Assembly (NCBI RefSeq): GCF_012395255.1
Contig: NZ_JAAZQD010000005.1
Span: 186,001-250,000 of the forward strand
From: Oleiagrimonas citrea
GTDB lineage: Bacteria > Pseudomonadota > Gammaproteobacteria > Xanthomonadales > Rhodanobacteraceae
Reading direction: 5' to 3'
Length of the DNA: 64,000 nt
Of the stretch, positions 10,489-19,827 are shown in pieces. Numbering within the stretch: the stretch's first letter is position 1; each line of letters begins with the position of its first letter. The position numbers and the translations under genes are program-made. The notes below the pieces were generated by a model that made no database searches, was not told the origin of the DNA, and saw nothing but the letters and a program-made list of their open reading frames with translations.

Positions 10489-11925
10489 ATGTCCATCAGA
10501 AACTCGTTTGTCAAAGCTGCCCGTCCCACGGCATTCGCCGTGCTGGCGGTGGCCGTAGCCGCGGCGCTGGGAATGCCGCAGGCGGCCCACGCCAGCGCGT
10601 TTCAGCTCAAGGAAAACAGCGCCAAGGCGCTCGGTCGCTCGTTCGCGGGTTCGGCCACGGCGGGGGATGACGCTTCGGTCGTCGTCAACAATCCGGCCGC
10701 GATGACCATGCTGACCGGCACGGTGTTCCAGGCCGATGTCACGGCCATCAATTTCAGCACCAAGTTCAGCGGCACGGGCACCGATGCCTTTGGTCGTCCG
10801 CTGGGTGGCGGCAACGGCGGCGACGGCGGTACCACGATCCCGGTGCCGGCGTTCTTCCTGTCCACGCAGGTCAACGACCGCACGCACATCGGCTTCGCTG
10901 TCACCGCGCCGTTCGGCTTCAAGACCAACTACAACCCGGGCTGGGTGGGTCGCTATCACGCGCTGAAGTCGGATTTCCAGTCGCTCGACGCCACGCTGTC
11001 GGCGTCCTACGACCTGACTGACAACTTCAGCATCGGTGCCAGCGTCATCGCCCAGCACACCAAGGCGGAGCTGACCTCGGCGGTGAACTACAACGGCGTG
11101 GCCGCGGGACTGATCCAGCAGGCCGTCGCCGGTGGCGTGCTGCCGGCCGCCGCGGCGCCGACCTACCTGTCGACCATCAATGCCGTGGTGCCGCCGGGCA
11201 GTGATGGCGAGGCGCGCATCAAGGGTGACGACTGGGGCTACGGCTGGCAGCTGGGCGCGTTCTGGAAGCTGACCGACAGCGACCGTCTGGCGCTGGACTA
11301 CCATTCCAAGATCTCGCACACGCTGAAAGGCAACGCACGCTTCACCATGCCCAGCAACGTTGCCGCGCTGCTCAGCAGCCCGACGGTGGCGCCGCTGCTG
11401 GCGGGTGCCGGCGGCGTGCCATTCAGCAACACCACGGGCACCGCGCCGTTCACCACGCCTGCTTTCGCCAACCTGAGCTACTGGCATCAGGGCGAGAAGT
11501 ACGGTGTCGGTGCGGACGTGACCTGGACCAAGTGGAGCACCTTCAAGGAGCTTCGCGTGAACTACGCGAACCCGGCGCAGCCGGCTTCGGTGGAAACCTT
11601 CGACTGGGAGAACACCCTGTTTGTCTCGGTCGGCGGCGAGTACTACGTCAACGACAAGCTGACGCTGCGCGGCGGCGTGGCCGTGGACGGCTCGCCGACT
11701 TCGCAGGCGCATCGTGATCCGCGCGTGCCGGACGGCACCCGTCGCTGGATCAGCGTCGGTCTGGGCTACAAGCCCACGCAGAAGCTGGACCTGAACGTCG
11801 GTTACGCGCACATCTTCGTCAGCGATGCGCACGTCAACAACCTCAGCCCGACGGGCGACCGTCTGGTCGGCAACTTCAGCGACAAGGGCAACCTGCTGGC
11901 GTTCTCGGCGGCCTATCACTTCTGA
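10489..11925 (+). CDS. fadL: OmpP1/FadL-family outer-membrane transporter
   Basis: A 478-residue outer-membrane beta-barrel for long-chain fatty acids or other hydrophobic compounds. It has a signal peptide of about 36 residues (cleavage near AAHAS-A). The FadL hatch signature follows: AKALGRSFAG, then DDASVVVNNPAAM. The rest consists of alternating beta strands ending in the C-terminal aromatic residue AYHF required for BAM assembly. The Gly-rich loop around 100-115 is a likely extracellular loop. A strong site (CAGGAG) precedes the ATG. The gene stands alone, ends in a strong hairpin terminator, and converges with putA. Confidence 0.93.
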   Translation: MSIRNSFVKAARPTAFAVLAVAVAAALGMPQAAHASAFQLKENSAKALGRSFAGSATAGDDASVVVNNPAAMTMLTGTVFQADVTAINFSTKFSGTGTDAFGRPLGGGNGGDGGTTIPVPAFFLSTQVNDRTHIGFAVTAPFGFKTNYNPGWVGRYHALKSDFQSLDATLSASYDLTDNFSIGASVIAQHTKAELTSAVNYNGVAAGLIQQAVAGGVLPAAAAPTYLSTINAVVPPGSDGEARIKGDDWGYGWQLGAFWKLTDSDRLALDYHSKISHTLKGNARFTMPSNVAALLSSPTVAPLLAGAGGVPFSNTTGTAPFTTPAFANLSYWHQGEKYGVGADVTWTKWSTFKELRVNYANPAQPASVETFDWENTLFVSVGGEYYVNDKLTLRGGVAVDGSPTSQAHRDPRVPDGTRRWISVGLGYKPTQKLDLNVGYAHIFVSDAHVNNLSPTGDRLVGNFSDKGNLLAFSAAYHF

Positions 11926-11972
11926 TCGGTCGCGACGGCCCGCCTTGCGCGGGCCGGTCGGCAACGAGCAAC

Positions 11973-12004
11973 AAAAAAGCCCCCGCAGCGATGCGGGGGC
12001 TTTT
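11973..12004. terminator. Bidirectional rho-independent terminator between fadL and putA
   Basis: A perfect 8-base GC stem (11979-11986 with 11993-12000) closes a 6-base loop, with six A residues on the left and TTTT on the right. It can therefore terminate fadL on the plus strand and putA on the minus strand. Confidence 0.92.
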
Positions 12005-12037
12005 CTTTGAGCTGTGCCTCGGTGTCCGCGGCGTGCT

Positions 12038-15000
12038 TCAGTCGCCGAGCATCATCAGGCTGGCGTTGCCGCCGGCCGCCGTGGTGTTGACGGTCAGCAC
12101 GCGCTCGGTCGCGAAGCGCAGCATGTAGTGCGGACCACCGGCCTTGAAGCCCGTGCCGGACAGGCCTTCGCCGCCGAACGGCTGCACGCCGACCACCGCG
12201 CCGACCTGGTTGCGGTTGGCGTAGCAGTTGCCCACGCGGGCGTGCTTCTGCACGTAGGCGATGGTGTCGTCGATGCGGCTGTGGATGCCCAGGGTCAGGC
12301 CGTAGCCGGTGGCGTTGATCTGGTCCAGTACTTTGTCCAGCTCGCCGGCCTTCCAGCGCACCACGTGCAGGATCGGACCGAATTCCTCGCGCTCGAGCAT
12401 GTCCAGTGAGGGGATCTCGAAGGCGTGCGGTGCCAGGAAAGTGCCGTGCTCGGCCACCTCGGCGTCGACGGTCGCTTTGCGGATCAGCTTCGCTTCGCGG
12501 TTCATGCGGTCGACGTGCTTTTGCAGCCCTTCCAACGCTTCGTGGTCGATGACCGGGCCGACGTCGGTGGACAGCAGCCCCGGATCGCCGACCTTCAGCT
12601 CGTCGATCGCGCCGCCGAGCATTTCGATCACGCGATCGGCGACGTCGTCCTGGATGAACAGGATGCGCGCGGCCGAGCAGCGCTGGCCGGCCGATCCGAA
12701 GGCCGAGGCCATGACGTCCTTGACCAGCTGCTCGGGCAGGGACGAGGAATCGGCGATCATGGCGTTCTGGCCGCCGGTCTCGGCGATCAGCGTGGCGATC
12801 GGACCCTTGCGCGCGGCGAGCGTCTTGTTGATGACCCAGGCGGTCTCGGTCGAGCCGGTGAAGGCCACGCCGGCAATGCGCGGATCACGGGTCAGGGCCG
12901 CGCCAACGCTGGCACCGTCGCCCGGAATGAACTGCAGCACGTGCTGCGGAATGCCGGCCTCGTGCAGCAGCTTCACGGCGGCGTAGCCGATCAGCGAGGT
13001 CTGCTCGGCGGGCTTGGCGACGACGGTATTGCCGGCCAGCACCGCGGCCATCACTTCGCCCATGAAGATCGCCAGCGGGAAGTTCCACGGGCTGATGCAC
13101 ACGAACACGCCGCGGCCGTTGAGGAACAGGCGATTGGTTTCGCCGGTCGGGCTGGGCATGTCTTCGGGCTGGCCGAACAGCTTGCGCGCCATGCCGGCGT
13201 AGTAGCGGCAGAAGTCCGCCGCCTCGCGTACTTCGGCGATGGCGTCGGGCAGGGTCTTGCCGGCTTCGCGCACACACATGGCGACGAATTCGCCGCGGTT
13301 GGCCTCGATCATCTCGGCGGCGCGCTCGGCGATCTGCGCGCGCTTTTCGGCGGGCACGCGGTCCCAGTCCGGCTGCGCGGCGACAGCGTTGGTGATGGCG
13401 GTGTCGACGACGCTCTCGTCGCCGCCGATCCATTCGCCGACCACGCGACGGTGGTCGGCCGGGTCGGTGACCTTCACCGTTTCCTTGCCGATCTTCGCGC
13501 CCGGAACGAGCGGCGCGGCCTTCCACGGTCCCTTGTGCGCGTTGATGTCCTCGGCCAGCTGCCGGATGTCGTCTTCGTTGGAGAAATTCACGCCCATGGA
13601 GTTCTTTCGCTGTTCACCGTAGATATCGACCGGCATCGGAATGCGCGGATGGTTGAAGGTCTTGAAGCCGCGCACGGTTTCGCACGGGTCGGCCACCAGC
13701 TCGTCGATGCTGACGTCCTCGTCGAAGATGCGGTTGACGAACGAGGTGTTGGCGCCGTTCTCGAGCAGGCGGCGCACCAGGTACGGCAGCAGGTCCTCGT
13801 GGCTGCCGACCGGCGCGTAGACGCGACACGGCACGTTCAGCTTGTTCTTGCCGATCACTTCCGCGTACAGGTCCTCGCCCATGCCGTGCAGGCGCTGGAA
13901 TTCGTACGGGCGGCCTTCGGCGATGTGGTGCACGTAGGCGATGGTGTGGGCGTTGTGCGTGGCGAACTGCGGATAGATCAGGTCCGCGCCGACATCCAGC
14001 AGCCGCTTGGCGCAGGCCAGGTAGGCGACGTCGGTGTTCGGTTTGCGCGTGTAGACCGGATAGCCGGTGAAGCCCAGTTCCTGCGCGCGCTTGATCTCGG
14101 TGTCCCAGTAGGCGCCCTTGACCAGGCGCACGAACCAGCGGCGCTTGTGCCGGCGTGCCATGTCGGCCAGCCAGTCGATGACGGCGGGCGCACGCTTCTG
14201 GTAGGCCTGCACGGCCATGCCCAGACCGTCCCAGCCTTCCAGCGAGGGATGCGCGAAGACCTCGGCGGCGACATCCAGCGACAGTTCCAGGCGGTCGGCT
14301 TCCTCGGCGTCGATGGTCAGGGCGATGCCCTGTTCCTTGGCCATCTGCGCCAGTTCCAGCACTTTCTCGGTCAGTTCCACGAGCACGCGCTCGCGCTTGC
14401 CGTGCTCATAACGCGGGTGCAGGGCGGACAGCTTGACCGAGATCGACGGCGCCTCGATCAGGTTGCCGGCGTCCGGATCCTTGCCCAGTGCGACGATGGC
14501 GTTGCGGTAGGCCTGCTGGTAGCGCTCGGCATCCGGCTGCGTCAGGGCCGCTTCGCCGAGCATGTCGAAGGAGTAGCGGTAGGGGCGGTTCGCCTTCTTG
14601 TCCGCGCGCTCGACGGCCTCGTCGATGCGGCGGCCCATCACGAACTGCTTGCCCATGATGCGCATGGCCTGATGTACGGCGGCGCGGATCATGGGTTCGC
14701 CGGCGCGGCCGGCCAGGCGGCGCATGGCGCCGCGCACATCGGTGCGCGTGTCTTCGGCCATCTGCACCATGCGACCGGTCAGCATCAGGCCCCAGGTAGA
14801 CGCATTGACCAGCACCGAGTGGCTACCGCCGAGGTGCTTCTGCCAGTCCGCATCGCCGAGCTTGTCGCGGATCAGCATGTCGATGGTGTCGGTATCGGGA
14901 ATGCGCAGCAATGCCTCGGCCACGCACATCAGCAGCACACCTTCCTCGCTGGACAGGTCGTACTGGCGCATGAACGCTTCGATCGCGTCCTGATCATCCG

Positions 15001-15193
15001 CCCGCTCGCGCACGCGGAGTACCAGATTGGTGGCGCGTTCGATGATCTGCTTGCGCTCGGCTTCGGGCAGTTCGGCTTCGGCCAGCAGGGCCTGGACGGT
15101 TTCGGACTCGTCGCGCAGCCAGGCTTCGGTGATGCGCTGACGCGCCGGTTGATCGACGTCGACGAGTTCGGGGCTGAGGATCTGAGCGTTCAC
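12038..15193 (-). CDS. putA: Bifunctional proline dehydrogenase/L-glutamate-gamma-semialdehyde dehydrogenase PutA
   Basis: A 1051-residue enzyme that oxidises proline to glutamate in two steps. The helical arm and FAD beta/alpha barrel occupy about residues 20-510 (SIKLSALHPRYE, RLVKGAYWD, YPQFATHNAHT). The NAD-dependent aldehyde dehydrogenase follows, with its catalytic cysteine in GSAGQRCSAARIL and general-base Glu in LIAETGGQNA. Both the N-terminal ribbon-helix-helix DNA-binding domain and the C-terminal extension of the 1320-residue E. coli protein are missing, so it should not repress its own transcription. The start is GTG at 15193; an in-frame TAA lies just upstream, excluding a longer form. 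Confidence 0.96.
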   Translation of the reverse strand: MNAQILSPELVDVDQPARQRITEAWLRDESETVQALLAEAELPEAERKQIIERATNLVLRVRERADDQDAIEAFMRQYDLSSEEGVLLMCVAEALLRIPDTDTIDMLIRDKLGDADWQKHLGGSHSVLVNASTWGLMLTGRMVQMAEDTRTDVRGAMRRLAGRAGEPMIRAAVHQAMRIMGKQFVMGRRIDEAVERADKKANRPYRYSFDMLGEAALTQPDAERYQQAYRNAIVALGKDPDAGNLIEAPSISVKLSALHPRYEHGKRERVLVELTEKVLELAQMAKEQGIALTIDAEEADRLELSLDVAAEVFAHPSLEGWDGLGMAVQAYQKRAPAVIDWLADMARRHKRRWFVRLVKGAYWDTEIKRAQELGFTGYPVYTRKPNTDVAYLACAKRLLDVGADLIYPQFATHNAHTIAYVHHIAEGRPYEFQRLHGMGEDLYAEVIGKNKLNVPCRVYAPVGSHEDLLPYLVRRLLENGANTSFVNRIFDEDVSIDELVADPCETVRGFKTFNHPRIPMPVDIYGEQRKNSMGVNFSNEDDIRQLAEDINAHKGPWKAAPLVPGAKIGKETVKVTDPADHRRVVGEWIGGDESVVDTAITNAVAAQPDWDRVPAEKRAQIAERAAEMIEANRGEFVAMCVREAGKTLPDAIAEVREAADFCRYYAGMARKLFGQPEDMPSPTGETNRLFLNGRGVFVCISPWNFPLAIFMGEVMAAVLAGNTVVAKPAEQTSLIGYAAVKLLHEAGIPQHVLQFIPGDGASVGAALTRDPRIAGVAFTGSTETAWVINKTLAARKGPIATLIAETGGQNAMIADSSSLPEQLVKDVMASAFGSAGQRCSAARILFIQDDVADRVIEMLGGAIDELKVGDPGLLSTDVGPVIDHEALEGLQKHVDRMNREAKLIRKATVDAEVAEHGTFLAPHAFEIPSLDMLEREEFGPILHVVRWKAGELDKVLDQINATGYGLTLGIHSRIDDTIAYVQKHARVGNCYANRNQVGAVVGVQPFGGEGLSGTGFKAGGPHYMLRFATERVLTVNTTAAGGNASLMMLGD

Positions 15194-15432
15194 GTGCGTG
15201 CGCGTACCTTAATAAGGGCGGAGGGCGAATTGCGCGATTGTATGCCCCGCGGAGGGGGCTATCCAACCTCTTTTTTCGGCCCCGTTCCGATCGCTTTGCG
15301 GCGCAGCCTGATAGCGGTTCCGTGCTGAATGCCGCCGCATGACCTGCGACAATATGCCGCGTGCGGCAAACAGTCTTGCCCCTGTGCAGGGGGCACACTA
15401 TGCTTGGACGAATCAGGACAGGGCATGAACGC

Positions 15433-15921
15433 ATGATTGTCCTCGAGTCAACCACTGGGGAAGCGGCGCGCGTCACGATGTGGCTGCGGCCGAATCGCTC
15501 GCTCAGTCGGCGTGGTTTGCGTCGCTGGAGCGCGGTGCTGGTGGGGGTCACGGTTGCAGTCGCGACACTCTGCGCGCGTGCGGGCAATGTCTACGCCCCG
15601 CTGTTCGCGCTGGTCGAATCAGCCGCCGTGGTGTACGCCCTGACGCTGGCCTGGCGTGCCGGTGGTCGCAGCGAACGCATCACCATCGATGAACGTTCGC
15701 TGGAAGTGGAGAGCCTGCCCGGGCATCGCCGCGCGACGTTCCAGTCCTACTGGGTGCGTGTACGCATGCGGGAGTCCGGCAACAGGCAACGGCTTGTTCT
15801 CACTTCGCACGGAGGCGAGGTGGAAGTCGGTGCGTTCCTGGGGGAAGAGGAACGGGTCGATGCGATGCACAGATTGCGTGTGCTGCTGGCGCAACAGACC
15901 GCGCCGCGGCGCACCAACTGA
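15433..15921 (+). CDS. DUF2244 integral membrane protein, first gene of the oxidase cluster
   Basis: About 162 residues from ATG 15433, which has an AGGACAGGG site upstream; an in-frame ATG at 15400 is possible. Two closely spaced hydrophobic segments (about 30-50 and 55-72) are followed by a C-terminal soluble domain with Trp and Arg residues (SYWVRVRM). This matches DUF2244, a family of unknown function often found next to cytochrome c oxidase genes. It stands 145 bases ahead of coxB, and a role in oxidase biogenesis is inferred from that position only. Confidence 0.8.
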   Translation: MIVLESTTGEAARVTMWLRPNRSLSRRGLRRWSAVLVGVTVAVATLCARAGNVYAPLFALVESAAVVYALTLAWRAGGRSERITIDERSLEVESLPGHRRATFQSYWVRVRMRESGNRQRLVLTSHGGEVEVGAFLGEEERVDAMHRLRVLLAQQTAPRRTN

Positions 15922-16066
15922 ACAATCGGCGATTCGGTGACCGTGGCGCAGCGGGGGTAGCATGCAGCGGTGCGGGTCCGGACGGGGGAAGCGGCGCTGC
16001 GTCGCGAACCGGTCGGCAGACGATCACGGTCTCGCCTGGCGGAAATTCAATTTCAGGGTGCAAGAC

Positions 16067-16981
16067 ATGAAATTTGGCGGCATTCGAGGACGAGCGACCA
16101 CGTGGGCGGTGGCGGCAAGTGCGCTGCTCAGTGGCTCGGCGTGGGCCAATCCCCATCCGTGGCAGCTGAACCTGACCAAGGGCGTGACCCAGACCTCGCA
16201 TGAGGTGTGGGACCTGAACATGGCTTCGTTCCTGGTCTGCGTCGTGATCGGCGTGATCGTGTTCGGCGCGATGATCATCGCCATGTTCCGCTTCCGCAAG
16301 TCCAAGGGTGCGGTGGCCGAGAAGTGGTCGCACAGCACCAAGCTGGAGCTGGTCTGGACCATCATTCCGGTGCTGATCCTGATGGGGCTCGCCTGGCCGG
16401 CGACCAAGATCCTGGTCAGGACCACCGACACCGCCGACGCCCAGATGACCGTCAAGGTCACCGGCTATCAGTGGAAGTGGCGCTACGACTACGTCGACTA
16501 CGACGGCAAGACCGTGAAGAAGGTCGGTTTCATGTCGCGTCTGGACAAGAAGAGCGACGCCACGCGTCAGCTCGACTCCGGCCTCGACCCGAAGGCGGTC
16601 GTCGACGCCAACGGCACCAACGACTATCTGCTCAATGTCGATCATCCGCTGGTGGTGCCCGCCGGCGTGAAGATCCGCTTCCTGATCACCGGCGGCGACG
16701 TCATCCACTCGTGGTGGGTGCCGGATCTGGGCTGGAAGATGGACGCCATCCCGGGCATCGTCAACGCCGCCTGGACCAAGATCAGCAAGCCCGGCATCTA
16801 CCGGGGCCAGTGCGCCGAACTGTGCGGTCAGGACCACGGCTTCATGCCGATCGTGGTCAAGGCTGTGCCGAAGGCGCAGTTCGAGAAGTGGCTGGCCGCT
16901 CAGGAGAGCGCCGCGCAGCTCGACAAGGCTTCGCGCACTGCGCAGGCCGACAGCACGCCCGGCGACGACAGCCAGGGTTAA
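16067..16981 (+). CDS. coxB: Cytochrome c oxidase subunit II (CuA subunit)
   Basis: A 304-residue subunit that receives electrons from cytochrome c. The signal-like N-terminus ends near SAWANPH. Two transmembrane helices follow (about 52-73 and 94-113), then the periplasmic cupredoxin domain. CuA ligands are visible as H214, C249, C253, H257 and M260 (CAELCGQDHGFM), and the aromatic electron-entry segment is QWKWRYDY. There is no C-terminal cytochrome c domain, so this is aa3 rather than caa3 type. The start is ATG at 16067 with AGGGTG upstream; a longer frame from 15962 would spoil the signal peptide. Confidence 0.97.
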   Translation: MKFGGIRGRATTWAVAASALLSGSAWANPHPWQLNLTKGVTQTSHEVWDLNMASFLVCVVIGVIVFGAMIIAMFRFRKSKGAVAEKWSHSTKLELVWTIIPVLILMGLAWPATKILVRTTDTADAQMTVKVTGYQWKWRYDYVDYDGKTVKKVGFMSRLDKKSDATRQLDSGLDPKAVVDANGTNDYLLNVDHPLVVPAGVKIRFLITGGDVIHSWWVPDLGWKMDAIPGIVNAAWTKISKPGIYRGQCAELCGQDHGFMPIVVKAVPKAQFEKWLAAQESAAQLDKASRTAQADSTPGDDSQG

Positions 16982-17012
16982 CCGGACAAACTTTAGGCAG
17001 AGGTAGAAGGTC

Positions 17013-18632
17013 ATGGCGCACGCAGCCTCCCAGGACCACCACGACGACCATCACGAGGCGCCCTCCGGGTTCTTCCGTCGCTGGTTCATGTCCACCAACC
17101 ACAAGGACATCGGTACCCTGTACCTGATATTCGCCCTGCTGATGTTCTTCATCGGCGGTTCGATGGCGATGCTGATCCGCGCCGAGCTGTTCGAGCCCGG
17201 TCTGCAGCTGGTCCAGCCGTACTTCTTCAACGAACTGACCACCATGCACGCGCTGGTGATGATCTTCGGCGCGATCATGCCGGCCTTCGTCGGTCTGGGT
17301 AACTGGATGATCCCGTTGATGGTGGGCGCCCCCGACATGGCGCTGCCGCGCATGAACAACATGTCGTTCTGGCTGCTGCCGTTCGCCTTCACCATCCTGC
17401 TGTCCTCGTTCTTCCTGCCGGGCGGCGCGCCCGCCGGTGGCTGGACGATGTATCCGCCGCTGTCGATCCAGGGCGGCGATTCCATCGCGTTCCTGATCTT
17501 CTTCGTGCACGTGTCGGGCATCAGCTCGATCATGGGCGCGATCAACATCATCGCGACCATCCTCAACATGCGTGCGCCGGGCATGGATCTGCTGAAGATG
17601 CCGATCTTCGTCTGGACCTGGCTGATCACGGCGTTCCTGCTGATCGCGGTGATGCCGGTGCTGGCCGGCGCGGTGACCATGCTGCTGACCGACAAGTACT
17701 TCGGCACCAGCTTCTTCAATGCCGCAGGCGGCGGTGACCCGGTGCTGTTCCAGCACGTATTCTGGTTCTTCGGGCACCCCGAGGTCTACATCATGATTCT
17801 GCCGGCGTTCGGCATCATCTCGGAGATCATCCCGACCTTCAGCCGCAAGCCGCTGTTCGGCTACAAGGCGATGGTGTACGCCACTGCGTCGATCGCGTTC
17901 CTGTCGTTCATTGTGTGGGCGCACCACATGTTCGCGGTCGGCCTGCCGTTGGGCGCCGAGCTGTTCTTCATGTACGCGACCATGCTGATCGCGGTGCCGA
18001 CAGGCGTGAAGGTGTTCAACTGGGTCACCACGATGTGGAAGGGGTCGCTGACCTTCGAGACCCCGATGCTGTTCGCGGTGGCCTTCGTGATCCTGTTCAC
18101 CATCGGCGGCTTCAGCGGCATCATGCTGGCGTTGGTGCCGGCCGACTTCCAGTACCAGGACACCTATTTCGTGGTGGCGCATTTCCACTACGTGCTGGTG
18201 ACCGGTGCGGCGTTCTCGATCATGGCGGCGGTGTACTACTGGCTGCCGAAGTGGTCGGGCAACATGTATTCCGAGCGCTGGGGCAAGATCCACTTCTGGC
18301 TGAGCGTGGTCTCGGTCAACGTGCTGTTCTTCCCGCAGCACTTCCTGGGTCTGGCCGGCATGCCGCGTCGCATCCCGGACTACAACGTGGCGTTCGCCGA
18401 TTTCAACATGATCAGCTCGATTGGCGGCTTCGTGTTCGGCGCCACCCAGCTGATCTTCGTCGGCGTCATCATCCACTGTGTGTTCTTCGCCAAGAAGAAG
18501 GCGACCGACCGCGTGTGGGAAGGCTCCAAGGGTCTGGAGTGGACCGTGCCGTCGCCGGCGCCGCATCACACCTTCGCGGTGCCGCCGGTGATCGATGACA
18601 GCCAGCTGGCCCACGGCGACGTGACGCATTGA
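17013..18632 (+). CDS. coxA: Cytochrome c oxidase subunit I (heme a/a3-CuB)
   Basis: A 539-residue catalytic subunit with 12 transmembrane helices that reduces oxygen to water and pumps protons. Visible features are the heme a histidine in TTMHALVMIFG, the CuB histidine with cross-linked tyrosine and proton-channel glutamate in FFGHPEVYIMILP, the CuB His-His pair in WAHHMFAVG, and the heme a3 and heme a ligands in VAHFHYVLV. This is the A-type heme-copper oxidase pattern. It follows coxB by 31 bases and precedes a tiny membrane-protein gene by 5. Confidence 0.98.
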   Translation: MAHAASQDHHDDHHEAPSGFFRRWFMSTNHKDIGTLYLIFALLMFFIGGSMAMLIRAELFEPGLQLVQPYFFNELTTMHALVMIFGAIMPAFVGLGNWMIPLMVGAPDMALPRMNNMSFWLLPFAFTILLSSFFLPGGAPAGGWTMYPPLSIQGGDSIAFLIFFVHVSGISSIMGAINIIATILNMRAPGMDLLKMPIFVWTWLITAFLLIAVMPVLAGAVTMLLTDKYFGTSFFNAAGGGDPVLFQHVFWFFGHPEVYIMILPAFGIISEIIPTFSRKPLFGYKAMVYATASIAFLSFIVWAHHMFAVGLPLGAELFFMYATMLIAVPTGVKVFNWVTTMWKGSLTFETPMLFAVAFVILFTIGGFSGIMLALVPADFQYQDTYFVVAHFHYVLVTGAAFSIMAAVYYWLPKWSGNMYSERWGKIHFWLSVVSVNVLFFPQHFLGLAGMPRRIPDYNVAFADFNMISSIGGFVFGATQLIFVGVIIHCVFFAKKKATDRVWEGSKGLEWTVPSPAPHHTFAVPPVIDDSQLAHGDVTH

Positions 18633-18637
18633 GCGGC

Positions 18638-18766
18638 ATGAATCGTCCGCAGCAGGCACAGTTCGATCCGGCCGAGCGGCGCGCTGCGGTGCGCCGCACG
18701 GTGGGGATTCTGGTCGCGGTGATCGTCGTGATCCTCGGATTGTTCCTGCTGCAGTTCATCGTCTGA
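18638..18766 (+). CDS. 42-residue single-span membrane peptide in the oxidase operon
   Basis: ATG at 18638, five bases after the coxA stop, opens a 42-codon frame. Its product has a charged, Arg-rich N-terminus (about residues 1-21, including AERRAAVRR) and one hydrophobic helix (VGILVAVIVVILGLFLL). This layout matches the small oxidase-assembly peptides annotated after coxA in other Proteobacteria, which usually sit just before cox11. Here coxC follows 57 bases later and cox11 is absent. Expression is inferred from tight spacing; the ribosome binding site is weak. Confidence 0.6.
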   Translation: MNRPQQAQFDPAERRAAVRRTVGILVAVIVVILGLFLLQFIV

Positions 18767-18823
18767 AACGGATCGAGTGCATTGGGGCTTGCCCCACCCA
18801 AGTTCATCACGGGAATTGAAACC

Positions 18824-19690
18824 ATGGCTCAGCAAGGCGCCTACTACGTACCGCATCACAGCGTGTGGCCTATCGTCGGCTCCGTCGGCTTGTTCACCAC
18901 CATGTTCGGCGCCGCGCACTGGCTGAACGACCAGGGTGCGCTTGGTCGCCCGATGTTCTTCATCGGTCTGGCCGTTGTGATCTTCACGCTGTTCGGCTGG
19001 TTCAGCTCGGTGATCCGCGAGTCGATCAAGGGCAACTACAACAGCCAGGTCGACGTTTCCTTCCGCATGGGCATGATGTGGTTCATCTTCTCGGAGGTGA
19101 TGTTCTTCGCGGCGTTCTTCGGCGCGTTGTTCTATACCCGCGTGTTCTCGGTGCCGTGGCTGGGCGGCGAAGGACACGGCCTCTTCACCCATCACTACCT
19201 GTGGGATCAGTACGCGCCGGCATGGCCGACCAACGGCCCGGGCGATGTCGGCGGTCCGTTCAGCACGGTGTCGCCGTGGGGCCTGCCGCTGCTGAACACG
19301 CTGATCCTGCTGACCTCCAGCGTGACCATCACCATTGCTCACCACGCGCTGCGCGCCGGTCGTCGCAAGCAGCTGCTGGTGTTTCAGGCGCTGACTGTGC
19401 TGCTGGGCGCGACCTTCCTGTACTTCCAGGCGCATGAGTACATGGAGGCCTACGAGCATCTGAACCTGACGCTGCACAGTGGCGTGTACGGCTCGACCTT
19501 CTTCATGCTGACCGGCTTCCATGGCCTGCACGTGACCCTGGGCACGATCATGCTGATCGTGATCTGGTTCCGCTGCGCCAAGGGCCACTTCAGCAAGGAG
19601 AACCACTTCGGCTTCGAGGCCGTGGCGTGGTACTGGCATTTTGTCGATGTGGTCTGGCTGTGCCTGTTCCTGTTCGTCTACATCATGTAG
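18824..19690 (+). CDS. coxC: Cytochrome c oxidase subunit III
   Basis: A 288-residue seven-helix membrane subunit. It starts at ATG 18824 (MAQQGAYYVPHHSVWP). Family hallmarks are SEVMFFAAFFGALFYTR, the helix VTITIAHHALRAGRR, the conserved HEYMEAY and the terminal FHGLHVTLG with WYWHFVDVVWLCLF. It binds phospholipid and stabilises proton uptake by subunit I. An in-frame upstream codon at 18782 would add a non-conserved extension. A long perfect hairpin terminator follows 12 bases after the stop. Confidence 0.97.
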   Translation: MAQQGAYYVPHHSVWPIVGSVGLFTTMFGAAHWLNDQGALGRPMFFIGLAVVIFTLFGWFSSVIRESIKGNYNSQVDVSFRMGMMWFIFSEVMFFAAFFGALFYTRVFSVPWLGGEGHGLFTHHYLWDQYAPAWPTNGPGDVGGPFSTVSPWGLPLLNTLILLTSSVTITIAHHALRAGRRKQLLVFQALTVLLGATFLYFQAHEYMEAYEHLNLTLHSGVYGSTFFMLTGFHGLHVTLGTIMLIVIWFRCAKGHFSKENHFGFEAVAWYWHFVDVVWLCLFLFVYIM

Positions 19691-19701
19691 CGGAACGCTT
19701 C

Positions 19702-19747
19702 CGCACCTACGAAAAACCCGCCGAATGGCGGGTTTTTCGTAGGTGCG
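19702..19747. terminator. Strong bidirectional hairpin terminator after coxC
   Basis: A perfect 21-base stem (19702-19722 paired with 19727-19747) around a GAAT loop, with AAAAA on the left arm and TTTTT on the right arm. It lies between coxC (plus) and the convergent DUF2909 gene (minus) and can serve both. Confidence 0.93.
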
Positions 19748-19827
19748 AAAGCCAGGCGGTCGCGGTTACGCGACCAACTGTCGCGCCCCGCGAGCGTTCG
19801 GGCGTGCGGGACGGTAGAATGTCGGGC

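Noticed and set aside
12425-15328. A 967-codon open frame on the plus strand opposite putA
   Set aside because: It is the mirror of a strongly conserved enzyme; the product is His/Gln/Arg/Val-rich without domains, as expected for antisense frames in high-GC DNA.
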